Shown here: positions 54,483-63,191 of the stretch, one piece after another
Position numbering within the stretch: position 1 is the first letter of the stretch
How the letters are laid out: every line of letters begins with the position of its first letter
Assembly: GCF_022664535.1 (NCBI RefSeq)
Contig: NZ_JAKUJY010000009.1
Location: forward strand, 62,001 to 126,000
Length of the DNA stretch: 64,000 bases
Source of the DNA: Sphingobium trunci
GTDB taxonomy: Bacteria > Pseudomonadota > Alphaproteobacteria > Sphingomonadales > Sphingomonadaceae
Reading direction: 5' to 3'
Translations under genes and position numbers: made by a program
Notes under the pieces: model-generated
What the model saw: only the letters and a program-made list of their open reading frames with translations
Told to the model about the DNA's origin: nothing
Databases searched by the model: none

Positions 54483-54923
54483 ATGCCCAATGCCCCCGCA
54501 CCGAAGATGATTTTCATCAATCTGCCGGTGAAGGATCTGGCCGCCTCGATCGCCTTCTACGAAAGCGTGGGTGCGGTCAGGAACAATGATTTCGCCGATG
54601 AGAGCGCGCAGATGCTCAGTTTTTCGGATGCGATCCATGTGATGCTGCTTACCCATGAGCGTTTCGCCAGCTTCACCCCGCGCGGGATTCCCGATGCGCA
54701 TGAAACTGCGCAGGTGCTCCTGGCGTTGAGCGAAGCGAGCCGCGAGGATGTCGATGCGACCGTGGACAAGGCGCTGGCCGCTGGCGGGACCGAACCCAAT
54801 CCGAGCCAGGATTACGGCTTCATGTATGGCCGCAGCTTCGCCGATCCGGACGGCCATATCTGGGAAGTGACGTGGATGGACGTGGAAGCGGCTCTGGCGG
54901 CGAACAAGGAGGCCGCCGCCTGA
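54483..54923 (+). CDS. VOC-family (glyoxalase/extradiol dioxygenase-like) protein
   Basis: 146 residues with a paired beta-alpha-beta-beta-beta VOC fold: PKMIFINLPVKDLAASIAFY, then GRSFADPDGHIWEVTWMD. Gene 1 of a five-gene set downstream of the divergent HxlR regulator; GAGGAG ribosome site. Metal ligands His and Glu (GHIWEV) are present in the second half. Substrate unknown. Confidence 0.87.
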   Translation: MPNAPAPKMIFINLPVKDLAASIAFYESVGAVRNNDFADESAQMLSFSDAIHVMLLTHERFASFTPRGIPDAHETAQVLLALSEASREDVDATVDKALAAGGTEPNPSQDYGFMYGRSFADPDGHIWEVTWMDVEAALAANKEAAA

Positions 54924-54951
54924 ACTTCGAACCTGAAAAAGGAGAGATGAG

Positions 54952-55314
54952 ATGGCCTATATGGACGGTTTCGTGATCCCGGTGCCCAGGGGCAACAAGG
55001 CGAAATATAAGGAAGTGGCGGCCTGTGCCGCGCCGATTTTCATCGAATATGGCGCGCTGCGCGTGGTCGAATGTTGGGGAAATGACATCAAGCCGGGCAA
55101 GGTCAATGATTTCCGCACCGCCGTGATCGCGGAGGAGGGCGAGGATGTCGTCTTTTCATGGATCGAATGGCCCGACAAGGCGACGCGCGACGCGGGCGCG
55201 GAAAAGGTGATGAACGATCCCCGGATGCAGCCCAAGGAAGGGGAGGAGATGCCCTTTTCCGGCGCGCGGCTGATCTATGGCGGGTTTGAGGTGCTGATCG
55301 ACGAGAAGGCGTGA
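54952..55314 (+). CDS. DUF1428 family protein
   Basis: 120 residues; YMDGFVIPVPRGNKAKYKEVA at the start and EVMNDPRM-like (seen as VMNDPRMQ) in the middle match DUF1428 (YbaA-like), a ferredoxin-like dimeric fold of unknown function. 28 bases after the first VOC gene with AAAGGAGAG upstream; part of the same operon. Confidence 0.88.
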   Translation: MAYMDGFVIPVPRGNKAKYKEVAACAAPIFIEYGALRVVECWGNDIKPGKVNDFRTAVIAEEGEDVVFSWIEWPDKATRDAGAEKVMNDPRMQPKEGEEMPFSGARLIYGGFEVLIDEKA

Positions 55315-55326
55315 GGGAGACGGATC

Positions 55327-56124
55327 ATGACCGATCTGAACGGCAAATTCTTCTGGTATGAACTGATGACCAGCGATCCCGCGGCGGCGATCGCCTTTTA
55401 CGGCGATGTCACCGGCTGGACGGCGCAGGCCTTTGGCGGCGGCCATGACTATCAGGTGGTTTCGGGCAGCGCCGGGCCGCTGGGCGGGATCATGGCGATT
55501 CCGGAAGAGGCCAGGGATTGCGGCATGAAGCCCTGGTGGGGCGGCTATATCGGGTCGGCGGATGTCGACGCCGATGCGCAGCGGCTGACCGGGGCCGGTG
55601 CGGCGGTCAAGCGGCCGCCGGAGGACATAATCGGTGTCGGGCGCTTTGCGGTGATGGCCGATCCGGGCGGCGCGGTGTTCATGTTGCTGAAGGGGTCCAC
55701 CCCCGAAGGCATGGAGGCGCCGCCGTCGATGGCGAACGGGCATGTCGGCTGGCATGAACTCTATAGCGGCAATTTCGATGCCGATCTGGCCTTCTACACA
55801 TCCCAGTTCGGCTGGGGGAAGGGCGAGGCCATGGATATGGGCGAGATGGGCCATTACCAGCTCTTCTCGCAAAGCGGCGCCACCGATTTCACCAGCATGG
55901 AAGGCGGCATGATGGCGCTGCCGAAGGAAATGCACGCGCCGCTGTGGCTCTTCTATTTCGTCGTGCCGGACATCGATGTCGCGGTGGATAAGGTGAAAAC
56001 CGGCGGTGGCACCGTGCTGAACGGGCCGATGGAGGTTCCCGGCGGGGCCTGGATCATACAGGCGCTCGATCCGCAGGGCGCGATGTTCGCGCTGGTGGGG
56101 ATGCGGGCGCCTGAACTGACATAA
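55327..56124 (+). CDS. Two-domain VOC-family protein
   Basis: 265 residues with two VOC repeats (FFWYELMTSDPAAAIAFYGD near residue 8 and GWHELYSGNFDADLAFYTSQ near residue 139), each followed by an acidic metal-ligand context. Resembles the CFP32 or hydroxylase-type two-domain glyoxalase family. 12 bases after DUF1428 with GAGGGAGAC upstream. Third gene of the operon. Confidence 0.87.
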   Translation: MTDLNGKFFWYELMTSDPAAAIAFYGDVTGWTAQAFGGGHDYQVVSGSAGPLGGIMAIPEEARDCGMKPWWGGYIGSADVDADAQRLTGAGAAVKRPPEDIIGVGRFAVMADPGGAVFMLLKGSTPEGMEAPPSMANGHVGWHELYSGNFDADLAFYTSQFGWGKGEAMDMGEMGHYQLFSQSGATDFTSMEGGMMALPKEMHAPLWLFYFVVPDIDVAVDKVKTGGGTVLNGPMEVPGGAWIIQALDPQGAMFALVGMRAPELT

Positions 56125-56136
56125 GGGAGAGAAGCC

Positions 56137-56628
56137 ATGTCGAAGATTTCACCCTGCCTGTGGTTCAACGGGCAGGCCGAGGAAGCCGCGCATTATTATG
56201 CGTCGATCTTTGGCGGATCGGTTGACCATGTGAGCTATTATCCAGAGGAGAATTTGTCGCCTTCGCCCATGGCGGGCGGGAGCGTGCTGCTGGTCGAGTT
56301 CACCCTGTTCGGCCAAAGCTATCAGGCGTTGAACGGCGGTCCCCAGTTCACCTTTGACGAGGCGGTGTCGCTGTCGGTCGGATGCGAGGATCAGGCGGAA
56401 CTGGACCGCTATTATGACGCGTTGACCGCCGATGGGGGCCAGCCTGCGCCATGCGGATGGGTGAAGGACAGATATGGCCTGTCATGGCAACTCGTCACGC
56501 GCCGGATCATGGAAAATTATCATAGCGGCGACAGGGCAGGCATCGCCCGCATGATGCAGGTGATGATGACCATGCAGAAGCTGGATACCGCCGCGATGCA
56601 GGCTGCCTTTGATGGAGAAAATAGATGA
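56137..56628 (+). CDS. VOC/PhnB-like protein (3-demethylubiquinone-methyltransferase-type domain)
   Basis: 163 residues. KISPCLWFNGQAEEAAHYYASIFGGS is the PhnB/3-dmu-9_3-mt signature; GGPQFTFDEAVSLSVGCEDQAELDRYY and GWVKDRYGLSWQLV complete it. Despite the database name, such proteins are not ubiquinone methyltransferases. 12 bases after the two-domain gene with GGAGAG; overlaps the next gene by four bases. Confidence 0.88.
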   Translation: MSKISPCLWFNGQAEEAAHYYASIFGGSVDHVSYYPEENLSPSPMAGGSVLLVEFTLFGQSYQALNGGPQFTFDEAVSLSVGCEDQAELDRYYDALTADGGQPAPCGWVKDRYGLSWQLVTRRIMENYHSGDRAGIARMMQVMMTMQKLDTAAMQAAFDGENR

Positions 56629-57104
56629 GCGCTCCCACATCGATGGCAGAGTTCGAACTGTCCGTGACCTGCCATATCGCCGCCCCGCGCGAGATTGTGT
56701 GGAAGGTGTGGACCGACCTGAAGGACGAATGGTTCTGTCCCAAACCGTGGCGGGCCGAGGTGATCGAGGAGGATCTGCGCCCCGGCGGACGCAGCGCGCT
56801 GCGGATGTTCGGTCCCGATGGCGAGGATACGGGGCCGATGGAAGGCATTATCCTGGAGGTGGTGCCGATGGAGAAGGTGGTGAGCACCGACGCCTATGCT
56901 TCGGGCTGGATTCCGCAGGCGCCCTTCATGACGGCGATCTGGAGCTTTGCCGACGAGGGGGAGGGGACGCGCTTTACTGCCACCGCGCGGCACTGGGACG
57001 CCGAAACGCTGGAGAAGCATAAGGCAATGGGCTTCCATCCGGGCTGGGACCAGATGGCGGAACAGTTCAAGGCGCTGTGCGAGACGTCGGCGGCGAGCGC
57101 CTGA
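56625..57104 (+). CDS. SRPBCC/AHSA1-family protein
   Basis: 159 residues with the START-like helix-grip fold (ELSVTCHIAAPREIVWKVWTD, FCPKPWRAEV, EEDLRPGGRSALRMFGPDG, LEKHKAMGFHPGWDQMAEQFKAL). Last gene of the operon; start overlaps the preceding stop. Fold binds hydrophobic ligands; ligand unknown. The combination HxlR-VOC-SRPBCC suggests detoxification of an organic compound. Confidence 0.88.
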   Translation: MSAPTSMAEFELSVTCHIAAPREIVWKVWTDLKDEWFCPKPWRAEVIEEDLRPGGRSALRMFGPDGEDTGPMEGIILEVVPMEKVVSTDAYASGWIPQAPFMTAIWSFADEGEGTRFTATARHWDAETLEKHKAMGFHPGWDQMAEQFKALCETSAASA

Positions 57105-57112
57105 CGAACGAA

Positions 57113-57142
57113 AAGGGCGCCCGGCATGTGCCGGACGCCCTT
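57113..57142 (-). terminator. Terminator between SRPBCC and aminotransferase genes
   Basis: Stem AAGGGCGCCCGGCA (57113-57126) with TGCCGGACGCCCTT (57129-57142), one mismatch. The T-run is best on the minus strand, serving the aminotransferase, though it may act both ways. Confidence 0.8.
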
Positions 57143-57165
57143 CCCCTTCGGCCTATCGGGAGGGG

Positions 57166-58332
57166 TCAGGCCTTGGTGACTTTCTCGACGGCGGAGCGGA
57201 ACTTCATCATGTCGTCCGACGAGCCGACGGTGACGCGCGACACGGTCGGCCAGATCGCCCAGTTGCGGCCGATCTGCACCTTTTCCGGCGTGGCGAGCAG
57301 GGCGGTCTGTATCTCCTTGGCGGGCTTCTTCCAGTCCACCATGAACATGTTAGCCTGGCTGCCGGGCTGGACCATCAGCCCCTTCTTGTTGAGCCAGGCG
57401 ATGGTTTCCTCGCGATTGGCGATCATTTCCTGGCGGCGGGCCTTGATCAGACCGGCTTCGGGATAGACCGCGTTGCCGCAGGCCATGGCCGTGATCGACA
57501 GGCCGCCAGCGGTAGGACCGAACAGGCCGATGCGCTTCTGCACTTCCGGGTCGGCAAAGGTGAGGCCCAGACGCACCCCCGCCATGCCGAACAGCTTGGA
57601 GAAGGTCCGCATGACGATCAGGTCCTTGCGGCCCGCCACCAGCGTCGCGGCGCTCGGCGCTTCGGAGAAGTGGATATAGGCTTCGTCGACCAACAGGATC
57701 GAATCCTTGGGCTTGTTGGCGAGCAGCCATTCGATATCGGCCAGCGGGGTGACGGTGCCGGTCGGGTTGTTGGGCGTGCAGATATAGTAAAGCCCGGCAT
57801 TGGGGTTGGCGGCCAGCATCGCCTTCACATCATGGCCCTTGCCGATGGCCTGGGGCGCCTTGGCGATGGGGGCGCCCATATAGTCGGCGGTGCGCCAGGC
57901 GGATTCGAAGGTCGGATCGGCAGTGACGAGGCCCTTGGTCGGCGAGCAGAAGGCTGCGACCGTGCTGACCAGCGGGCCGCCCGAACCGGGCCACAGCATG
58001 ACGTGCGATTCAGGGATGCCTTCGACCCTGGCGACGGTGGCGACCAGATCGCCCTTGTAATTGTCCGGGTCATACCAGTTGCCGAGCGCGGCGGCCTTGG
58101 CAGCGGCCTGTACGCCCGGTTCGAACGGCCCGGTCCAGCATTCGTTGGAACCGATGCGCACCGCGCCCTTGATGCCGCGCGCGGCCTGCTGCTGCGCGAA
58201 GGCGGGCTGGATCAGCAGTGAATTGGCGGCGGCACCCGCGGCCATCAGGGCAGAGAGCTTGCCGATCGTGCGGCGGGAATAGCCCCGTTCGAGCAGGTCG
58301 TCGCGGGCATGTTTTTCCAACATCATGGTCAT
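57166..58332 (-). CDS. Exported HisC-like PLP aminotransferase, copy 1
   Basis: 388 residues. A twin-arginine-like signal SRRTIGKLSALMAAGAAA near residue 19, with AFAQQ cleavage near 47, is followed by a fold-type I aminotransferase: GSNECWTGPFEPGV, YICTPNNPTGTVTPLADIEWL, DEAYIHFSEAPS, and the PLP lysine in TFSKLFGMAG. It resembles histidinol-phosphate aminotransferases but is predicted to be exported folded with its cofactor. About 60% identical by eye to the next gene. ATG 58332 gives the signal; terminators flank it, so it is transcribed alone. Confidence 0.88.
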   Translation of the reverse strand: MTMMLEKHARDDLLERGYSRRTIGKLSALMAAGAAANSLLIQPAFAQQQAARGIKGAVRIGSNECWTGPFEPGVQAAAKAAALGNWYDPDNYKGDLVATVARVEGIPESHVMLWPGSGGPLVSTVAAFCSPTKGLVTADPTFESAWRTADYMGAPIAKAPQAIGKGHDVKAMLAANPNAGLYYICTPNNPTGTVTPLADIEWLLANKPKDSILLVDEAYIHFSEAPSAATLVAGRKDLIVMRTFSKLFGMAGVRLGLTFADPEVQKRIGLFGPTAGGLSITAMACGNAVYPEAGLIKARRQEMIANREETIAWLNKKGLMVQPGSQANMFMVDWKKPAKEIQTALLATPEKVQIGRNWAIWPTVSRVTVGSSDDMMKFRSAVEKVTKA

Positions 58333-58389
58333 GTCGTCTGTTCCCCTTGTTGTTCCATCAACTGCGCATATTCCAGAAGGGGAAACGAA

Positions 58390-58422
58390 AAGGGCGGCGC
58401 ATTTCCACAATGCGCCGCCCCT
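58390..58422 (-). terminator. Terminator after aminotransferase copy 2 (minus strand)
   Basis: Perfect 12-bp stem GGGCGGCGCATT (58392-58403) with AATGCGCCGCCC (58409-58420) and a five-base loop; on the minus strand it is followed by TTTTCGTTT. Confidence 0.85.
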
Positions 58423-58453
58423 TCATTTTGACATTTTATGCTGTTCGTTGGAC

Positions 58454-59611
58454 TCAGGCTTTCCACACCTTGTCGATGGCGTTGCAGAAAGTCTTCATTT
58501 CTTCCGCGGAGCCGACAGATACGCGCGAAATATTGGGCCAGATCGGCCAGCTGCGGCCGATCTGCACCATCTCGGCCAGCATCTCGGCCTGCATGCCCTT
58601 GGCGGGCTTGCCCCAGTCGACCATGAACATGTTTGCCTGGCTGCCGGGGATGACCTTGATGCCCTTGCTCTTGAGATGGGCGATGGCCATTTCACGGTTG
58701 GCGATCATTTCGGCCCGGCGTGCCTTGATGAGATCGGCCTGCGTCACTGACGCCGTGCCGCACGTGACGGCCGTCATCGGCAACATCGCCGTCACCTGCC
58801 CGCCGTCATAGCGCATCATCTTTTCCATGATGGCGGGACTTGCAAAGGTGAGGCCCAGCCGCATCCCCGCCATGCCGAACAGCTTGGAAAATGTCCGCAG
58901 AATCAGCACGTCGTCGCGGGTCGCGGCCATTTTCGCGGCGTTGGGACCGTCATACCAGTGGATATAGGCCTCATCGATGACGAGCACGGCGTCCTTGGGC
59001 TTGTTATCGGCCAGCCATTGCAGGTCGGCCAGCGGAGTGACGGTGCCGGTCGGGTTGTTGGGCGAACAGATATAATAGACGCCGGCATTGGGATCGGCCG
59101 CCAGCATCGCCTTCACGTCATGGGCATAATCCTTGTTCAGCGGCACCTTTGTCACCTTGGCGCCCAGCCAGTCGCCCGTGCGCCAGATCGCTTCATAGGT
59201 CGGGTTGCCGGTGACGATGCCGCGCGTGGGCGAGGCGAAGGCGACGGCGACGCGGCTCAACGGGTCGCTGGAGCCGGGCCAGGCGGTGATGCGCTCGGCC
59301 GGGATGCCCTCCACGGACGAAACGGCGGCGAACAGCTTGGCATGCTCATCGTCGGGTTCGTAGCGATTGCCTTCCTGCACCGCCTTGAAGGCGGCCTCGG
59401 CCCCAACGGGGAAAGGGCCGGTCCAGCATTCGTTCGCGCCGATCAGCACGGCGCCCGCGACCGGCTTGGCGGCCTGTTGCGCCATGGCGCCGGTCATGCG
59501 CAGGGCAGCGGCGCCCGCGCCCAGCAGGGCGGCGGCCTTGCCCATCTGTCGGCGGGAATAGCCGCGGTCGGCAAGATCCTGTTCGAAAGCCTTGGTATCG
59601 ATTTCTGCCAT
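58454..59611 (-). CDS. Exported HisC-like PLP aminotransferase, copy 2
   Basis: 385 residues with the same design as the neighbour: signal SRRQMGKAAALLGAGAAALR with MAQQ cleavage near 45, then GANECWTGPFPVGA, YYICSPNNPTGTVTPLADLQ, DEAYIHWYDGP and the PLP lysine in TFSKLFGMAG. Clearly a tandem duplicate that has diverged. Reaction and substrate unknown; neighbouring genes give no pathway. ATG 59611; divergent from ptsP. Confidence 0.88.
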   Translation of the reverse strand: MAEIDTKAFEQDLADRGYSRRQMGKAAALLGAGAAALRMTGAMAQQAAKPVAGAVLIGANECWTGPFPVGAEAAFKAVQEGNRYEPDDEHAKLFAAVSSVEGIPAERITAWPGSSDPLSRVAVAFASPTRGIVTGNPTYEAIWRTGDWLGAKVTKVPLNKDYAHDVKAMLAADPNAGVYYICSPNNPTGTVTPLADLQWLADNKPKDAVLVIDEAYIHWYDGPNAAKMAATRDDVLILRTFSKLFGMAGMRLGLTFASPAIMEKMMRYDGGQVTAMLPMTAVTCGTASVTQADLIKARRAEMIANREMAIAHLKSKGIKVIPGSQANMFMVDWGKPAKGMQAEMLAEMVQIGRSWPIWPNISRVSVGSAEEMKTFCNAIDKVWKA

Positions 59612-59762
59612 ATGCTCGTCTCCCTGACTCGCTGACGTTTCGCATTTTACGGCTATAAACGAAACCGCGCTTCATTTCCGCCATATCCGCGCGGGCAAAA
59701 TACGCTGTTCCCGCACATATTCGCCTTGGAAAGCGGTAGCGCGATCTGTTAGCGCTTCTCCC

Positions 59763-62039
59763 ATGCCCAGCACGCCCGCCGCCGCCGCCCGCCAGATCCT
59801 CATCCGCCTGCAGGAGGTCATGGCCGCGCGCACCAGTGCGCAGGCGAAGCTGAACAAGGTGGTCGAGATCATCGGCCAGTCCCTGTCGAGCGAGGTCTGC
59901 TCCATCTATCTGGTGCGTGAGGGGGTGCTGGAACTGTTCGCCACGCGCGGGCTGAAGCAGGAAGCCGTCCATGTCACCCGCATGGCGATGGGCGAGGGGC
60001 TGGTCGGCATGATCGCCAGCAATGTCGAGACGCTCAATCTCGACGAAGCGGCGGCGCATCCCGATTACAGCTATCGTCCGGAAACCGGCGAGGAACTCTA
60101 CCACAGCTTCGCGGGCGTGCCGATCGTACGGCGCGAGCGCGCGATCGGCGTCCTGTGTGTGCAGCATGTGGAGCCGCGCCGTTATGAGGAAGTGGAGATC
60201 GAAGCGCTTCAGACCGTGGCGATGGTGATGTCCGAACTGATCGCCAATGCCGAACTGGCCGATGACGGCCCGCTCGACAGCCGGGTCGCCGATACCGGAT
60301 CGTCGATCCTGCACGGTTTGCAGCTCGTCATGGGGATGGCGCGCGGGCATGCCGTGTTCCACCAGCCGCGCGTCCATATCGAGCATACCGTCGCCGAGGA
60401 TACGGAGGCCGAGCGGCAGCGCGTCATTTCCGCCTTCACCAAGATGCGCGAGCAGATCGACCGGATGACCGGAACGGCCGAGTTCGGCACCGAGGGCGAG
60501 CATCAGGAGGTGCTCGAAACATACAAGATGTTCGCCTATGACGAGGGGTGGATCAGGCGGATCAACGAGGCGATCGACAGCGGCCTGACCGCCGAGGCCG
60601 CGATCGAGCGCGTGCAGCAGCGCACCCGGATGCGGATGCGGCAGATCGACGACCCGCTGCTCCAGGACCGGATGCACGACCTGGAGGATATGGCGAACCG
60701 GCTGCTGCGCATCGTGTCGGGACAGTTGGGGACGGCGGCGCAGCTGGGCCTGCGGCAGGACGCCATCCTCGTCGCGCGCAATCTGGGGCCGGCGGAGCTG
60801 CTGGAATATGACCGGCGGCGGTTGAAGGGCGTGATCCTGGAGGAAGGATCGCTGACGGCGCATGTCACCATCGTCGCCCGCGCCATGGGCGTGCCGGTGC
60901 TGGGCCGCGTGCGCGACATCCGCCATCAGGTGAATGAGGGCGACCTGATCCTGATGGACGTCGCCGCCAACGCGCTGCTGATCCGGCCGACGCCCGACAT
61001 GGAGGAGGCGTTCGAGAACAAGCTGCACGTGACGCAGAAGCGGCGCGCCGAATTCGCCGCGATGCGCGATTTGCCCTCCGTGACGACGGACGGGCAGCGG
61101 ATCGAGCTGATGGTGAATGCCGGGCTGCGCGAGGATGCGCAGGCGCTGGACATCGTCGGCGCCGACGGCATCGGCCTGTTCCGCACCGAGTTCCAGTTCC
61201 TGGTCTCCGCCACCCTGCCGCAGCGGGAAAAGCAGCAGCGGCTCTATCGCGACGTGCTGGACGCGGCGGGGGACCGGCCGGTGATCTTCCGCACGGTCGA
61301 CATCGGCGGCGACAAGGCGCTGCCCTATATGCAGCGCGACGACGACGAGGAGCTGGAGGACAATCCGGCCATGGGCTGGCGCGCGTTGCGGCTGGCGCTG
61401 GACCGCGACGGGCTGATGAAGGCCCAGGCCCGCGCGCTGCTGGAGGCGTCGGCCGGCAAGGTGCTGCACGTCATGTTCCCGATGGTGTCGGAGCCGTGGG
61501 AATATGAGCAGGCGCGCGCATTGGTCGAACATCAGCGCGAATGGCTGGTGGCGCAGAAGAAGAAATTGCCGGTCGCGATCCGCTATGGCGCGATGCTGGA
61601 GGTTCCGGCGCTGGCGGAAGTGCTGGACCTGTTGCTGCCCCAGCTCGATTTCCTGTCGATCGGCACCAATGACCTGACGCAATTCCTGTTTGCTGCCGAC
61701 CGCGCGCATCCCAAGCTGGCGGAGCGTTACGACTGGTTGAGCATCGCGATATTGCGGTTCCTCGACCGTGTCGTGCGGGCGTGCGAAACCTATGAGGTGC
61801 CGGTCGGCGTGTGCGGCGAGATGGGCGGGCGCACGCTGGAGGCGATGGCGCTGGTGGGGTTGGGCATAAGGCGCCTGTCGATCACCCCCGCCTCGGTCGG
61901 GCCGGTGAAAGCGATGATCCGCTCCATCGATGCCACCGAGTTGCGGGCGCTGATGCGGGACTTGATGGACCGGGGCGTGATCGATATTCGCGGGGCGCTG
62001 ACCCGATGGGCGGTCGAACAGGGTATCGAATTGAATTGA
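59763..62039 (+). CDS. ptsP: PEP-protein phosphotransferase PtsP (EI-Ntr)
   Basis: 758 residues. N-terminal GAF domain (about 15-165) that senses a nitrogen signal, then the EI core: phospho-His367 in EEGSLTAHVTIVARAMGVPVLG, PEP-binding TIM barrel with GIGLFRTEFQFL, RTVDIGGDKALPYM, MFPMVSEPWEYEQAR, SIGTNDLTQFLFAADRAHP and VCGEMGGRTLEAMALVGLGIR. It phosphorylates HPr encoded at 37.1 kb. ATG 59763 starts the GAF domain; no partner gene is adjacent. Confidence 0.96.
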   Translation: MPSTPAAAARQILIRLQEVMAARTSAQAKLNKVVEIIGQSLSSEVCSIYLVREGVLELFATRGLKQEAVHVTRMAMGEGLVGMIASNVETLNLDEAAAHPDYSYRPETGEELYHSFAGVPIVRRERAIGVLCVQHVEPRRYEEVEIEALQTVAMVMSELIANAELADDGPLDSRVADTGSSILHGLQLVMGMARGHAVFHQPRVHIEHTVAEDTEAERQRVISAFTKMREQIDRMTGTAEFGTEGEHQEVLETYKMFAYDEGWIRRINEAIDSGLTAEAAIERVQQRTRMRMRQIDDPLLQDRMHDLEDMANRLLRIVSGQLGTAAQLGLRQDAILVARNLGPAELLEYDRRRLKGVILEEGSLTAHVTIVARAMGVPVLGRVRDIRHQVNEGDLILMDVAANALLIRPTPDMEEAFENKLHVTQKRRAEFAAMRDLPSVTTDGQRIELMVNAGLREDAQALDIVGADGIGLFRTEFQFLVSATLPQREKQQRLYRDVLDAAGDRPVIFRTVDIGGDKALPYMQRDDDEELEDNPAMGWRALRLALDRDGLMKAQARALLEASAGKVLHVMFPMVSEPWEYEQARALVEHQREWLVAQKKKLPVAIRYGAMLEVPALAEVLDLLLPQLDFLSIGTNDLTQFLFAADRAHPKLAERYDWLSIAILRFLDRVVRACETYEVPVGVCGEMGGRTLEAMALVGLGIRRLSITPASVGPVKAMIRSIDATELRALMRDLMDRGVIDIRGALTRWAVEQGIELN

Positions 62040-62141
62040 GGGCATAGATATGCTGCCTTTGGACTTTTCGAGGCCGGGGCGGCGTTGACAATCCCCGTCC
62101 CGGAATGAGACAAGACCGGCCTTCAAGGATCGCGGAGCAGC

Positions 62142-63107
62142 ATGGCAGAAGAAGCTGAACAGGACCCCGGCGTGGCGGCGCCGGATCGGCAAGGCACTCC
62201 CGGCGCGCGGCTGCGCGCGGCGCGGGAGGCGCAGGGGCTGTCGATACAGGATGTCGCGAGCCGCACCCGCATCGCCCAGCGCCAGCTGGAGGCGATCGAG
62301 CGGGACGATTATGCCGCGCTGCCGGGCATTCCCTATGCGGTCGGCTTCGCCCGCGCCTATGCCCGCGCCATCGATGTGGACGAGGTGGCGATCGCGGCCG
62401 ATGTGCGCAATGCGGTGCACAACAGCGATCTGGGCGCGAACCGCTATGAAGCCTTCGAACCGGCCGATCCGGCGCGCGTGCCCTCCCGCCTGCTGGCCTG
62501 GACGGCGGCGGCGATCGTGGTGATCCTGGTGGCGGGCTTTGCCGTGTGGCGCACGCAATTGCTGACGCCGCCGACAGGTGAGGAAATCGCCGCGCAGCAG
62601 GCCGCGCCAGCGCCGACGGCGGCGAAACCGGCCACAGGGGCAGCGCCCGTGGTTCCCGTGGTGCAGACGGTGGTGTTCACCGCCAATGACGATGTGTGGC
62701 TGCGCATCTATGACGAGGCGGGCGAGCGTCTGAAGGACGGGTTGATGAAGAAGGGTGAGACTTTCACCCTGCCCGCCAATGCCAGGAACCCGATGATCCT
62801 GACGGGGCGGCCGCAGGCGCTGACCGTCACCGTGGGCGGCAAGGCGATCGCGCCGCTGGGCGCGCCGGATCGCACCATTTCCGATGTGCCGGTCAGTGCC
62901 GAAGCGTTGCTGGCCCGCCCTGCGCCCGCCCCGGTGGCCGCAGCGTCGCCGGCAAGGGCGCCGGCATCGACATCGGCACCCGCATCGACATCGACGCAGC
63001 GGCGCACCGGCGCGCCTGCATCGGTGTCGCCGGTGCCTGCTTCGCCCGCAGCCGCACCCGCGCCCGAACCGGCGCTTCCGGCGCCGGCGCCGGCGGCGGG
63101 CAATTGA
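62142..63107 (+). CDS. RodZ-like protein (HTH plus membrane plus DUF4115)
   Basis: 321 residues. Helix-turn-helix at about 20-80 (LRAAREAQGLSIQDVASRTRI, QLEAIERDDYAALPGIPYAVGFARAYA), one membrane helix (RLLAWTAAAIVVILVAGFAV), and a periplasmic DUF4115-like domain (DDVWLRIYDEAGERLKDGLMK, FTLPANARNPMILTGRP), then an Ala/Pro-rich tail. The architecture is that of RodZ, which links cytoplasmic MreB to the cell wall. Upstream of cpoB. Confidence 0.85.
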   Translation: MAEEAEQDPGVAAPDRQGTPGARLRAAREAQGLSIQDVASRTRIAQRQLEAIERDDYAALPGIPYAVGFARAYARAIDVDEVAIAADVRNAVHNSDLGANRYEAFEPADPARVPSRLLAWTAAAIVVILVAGFAVWRTQLLTPPTGEEIAAQQAAPAPTAAKPATGAAPVVPVVQTVVFTANDDVWLRIYDEAGERLKDGLMKKGETFTLPANARNPMILTGRPQALTVTVGGKAIAPLGAPDRTISDVPVSAEALLARPAPAPVAAASPARAPASTSAPASTSTQRRTGAPASVSPVPASPAAAPAPEPALPAPAPAAGN

Positions 63108-63191
63108 CCCGATCCGGGGGATCGGTTCAGCCGTCAGCCCTATAAGTCACGCTTTACCGCGTGGAATATCGCCCTATGGTCAGGGGCAGAG

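Noticed and set aside
59346..62558. Open frame of more than 1000 codons on the minus strand over ptsP
   Set aside because: Antisense shadow of ptsP; low-complexity His/Gln/Arg-rich translation with no recognised fold.
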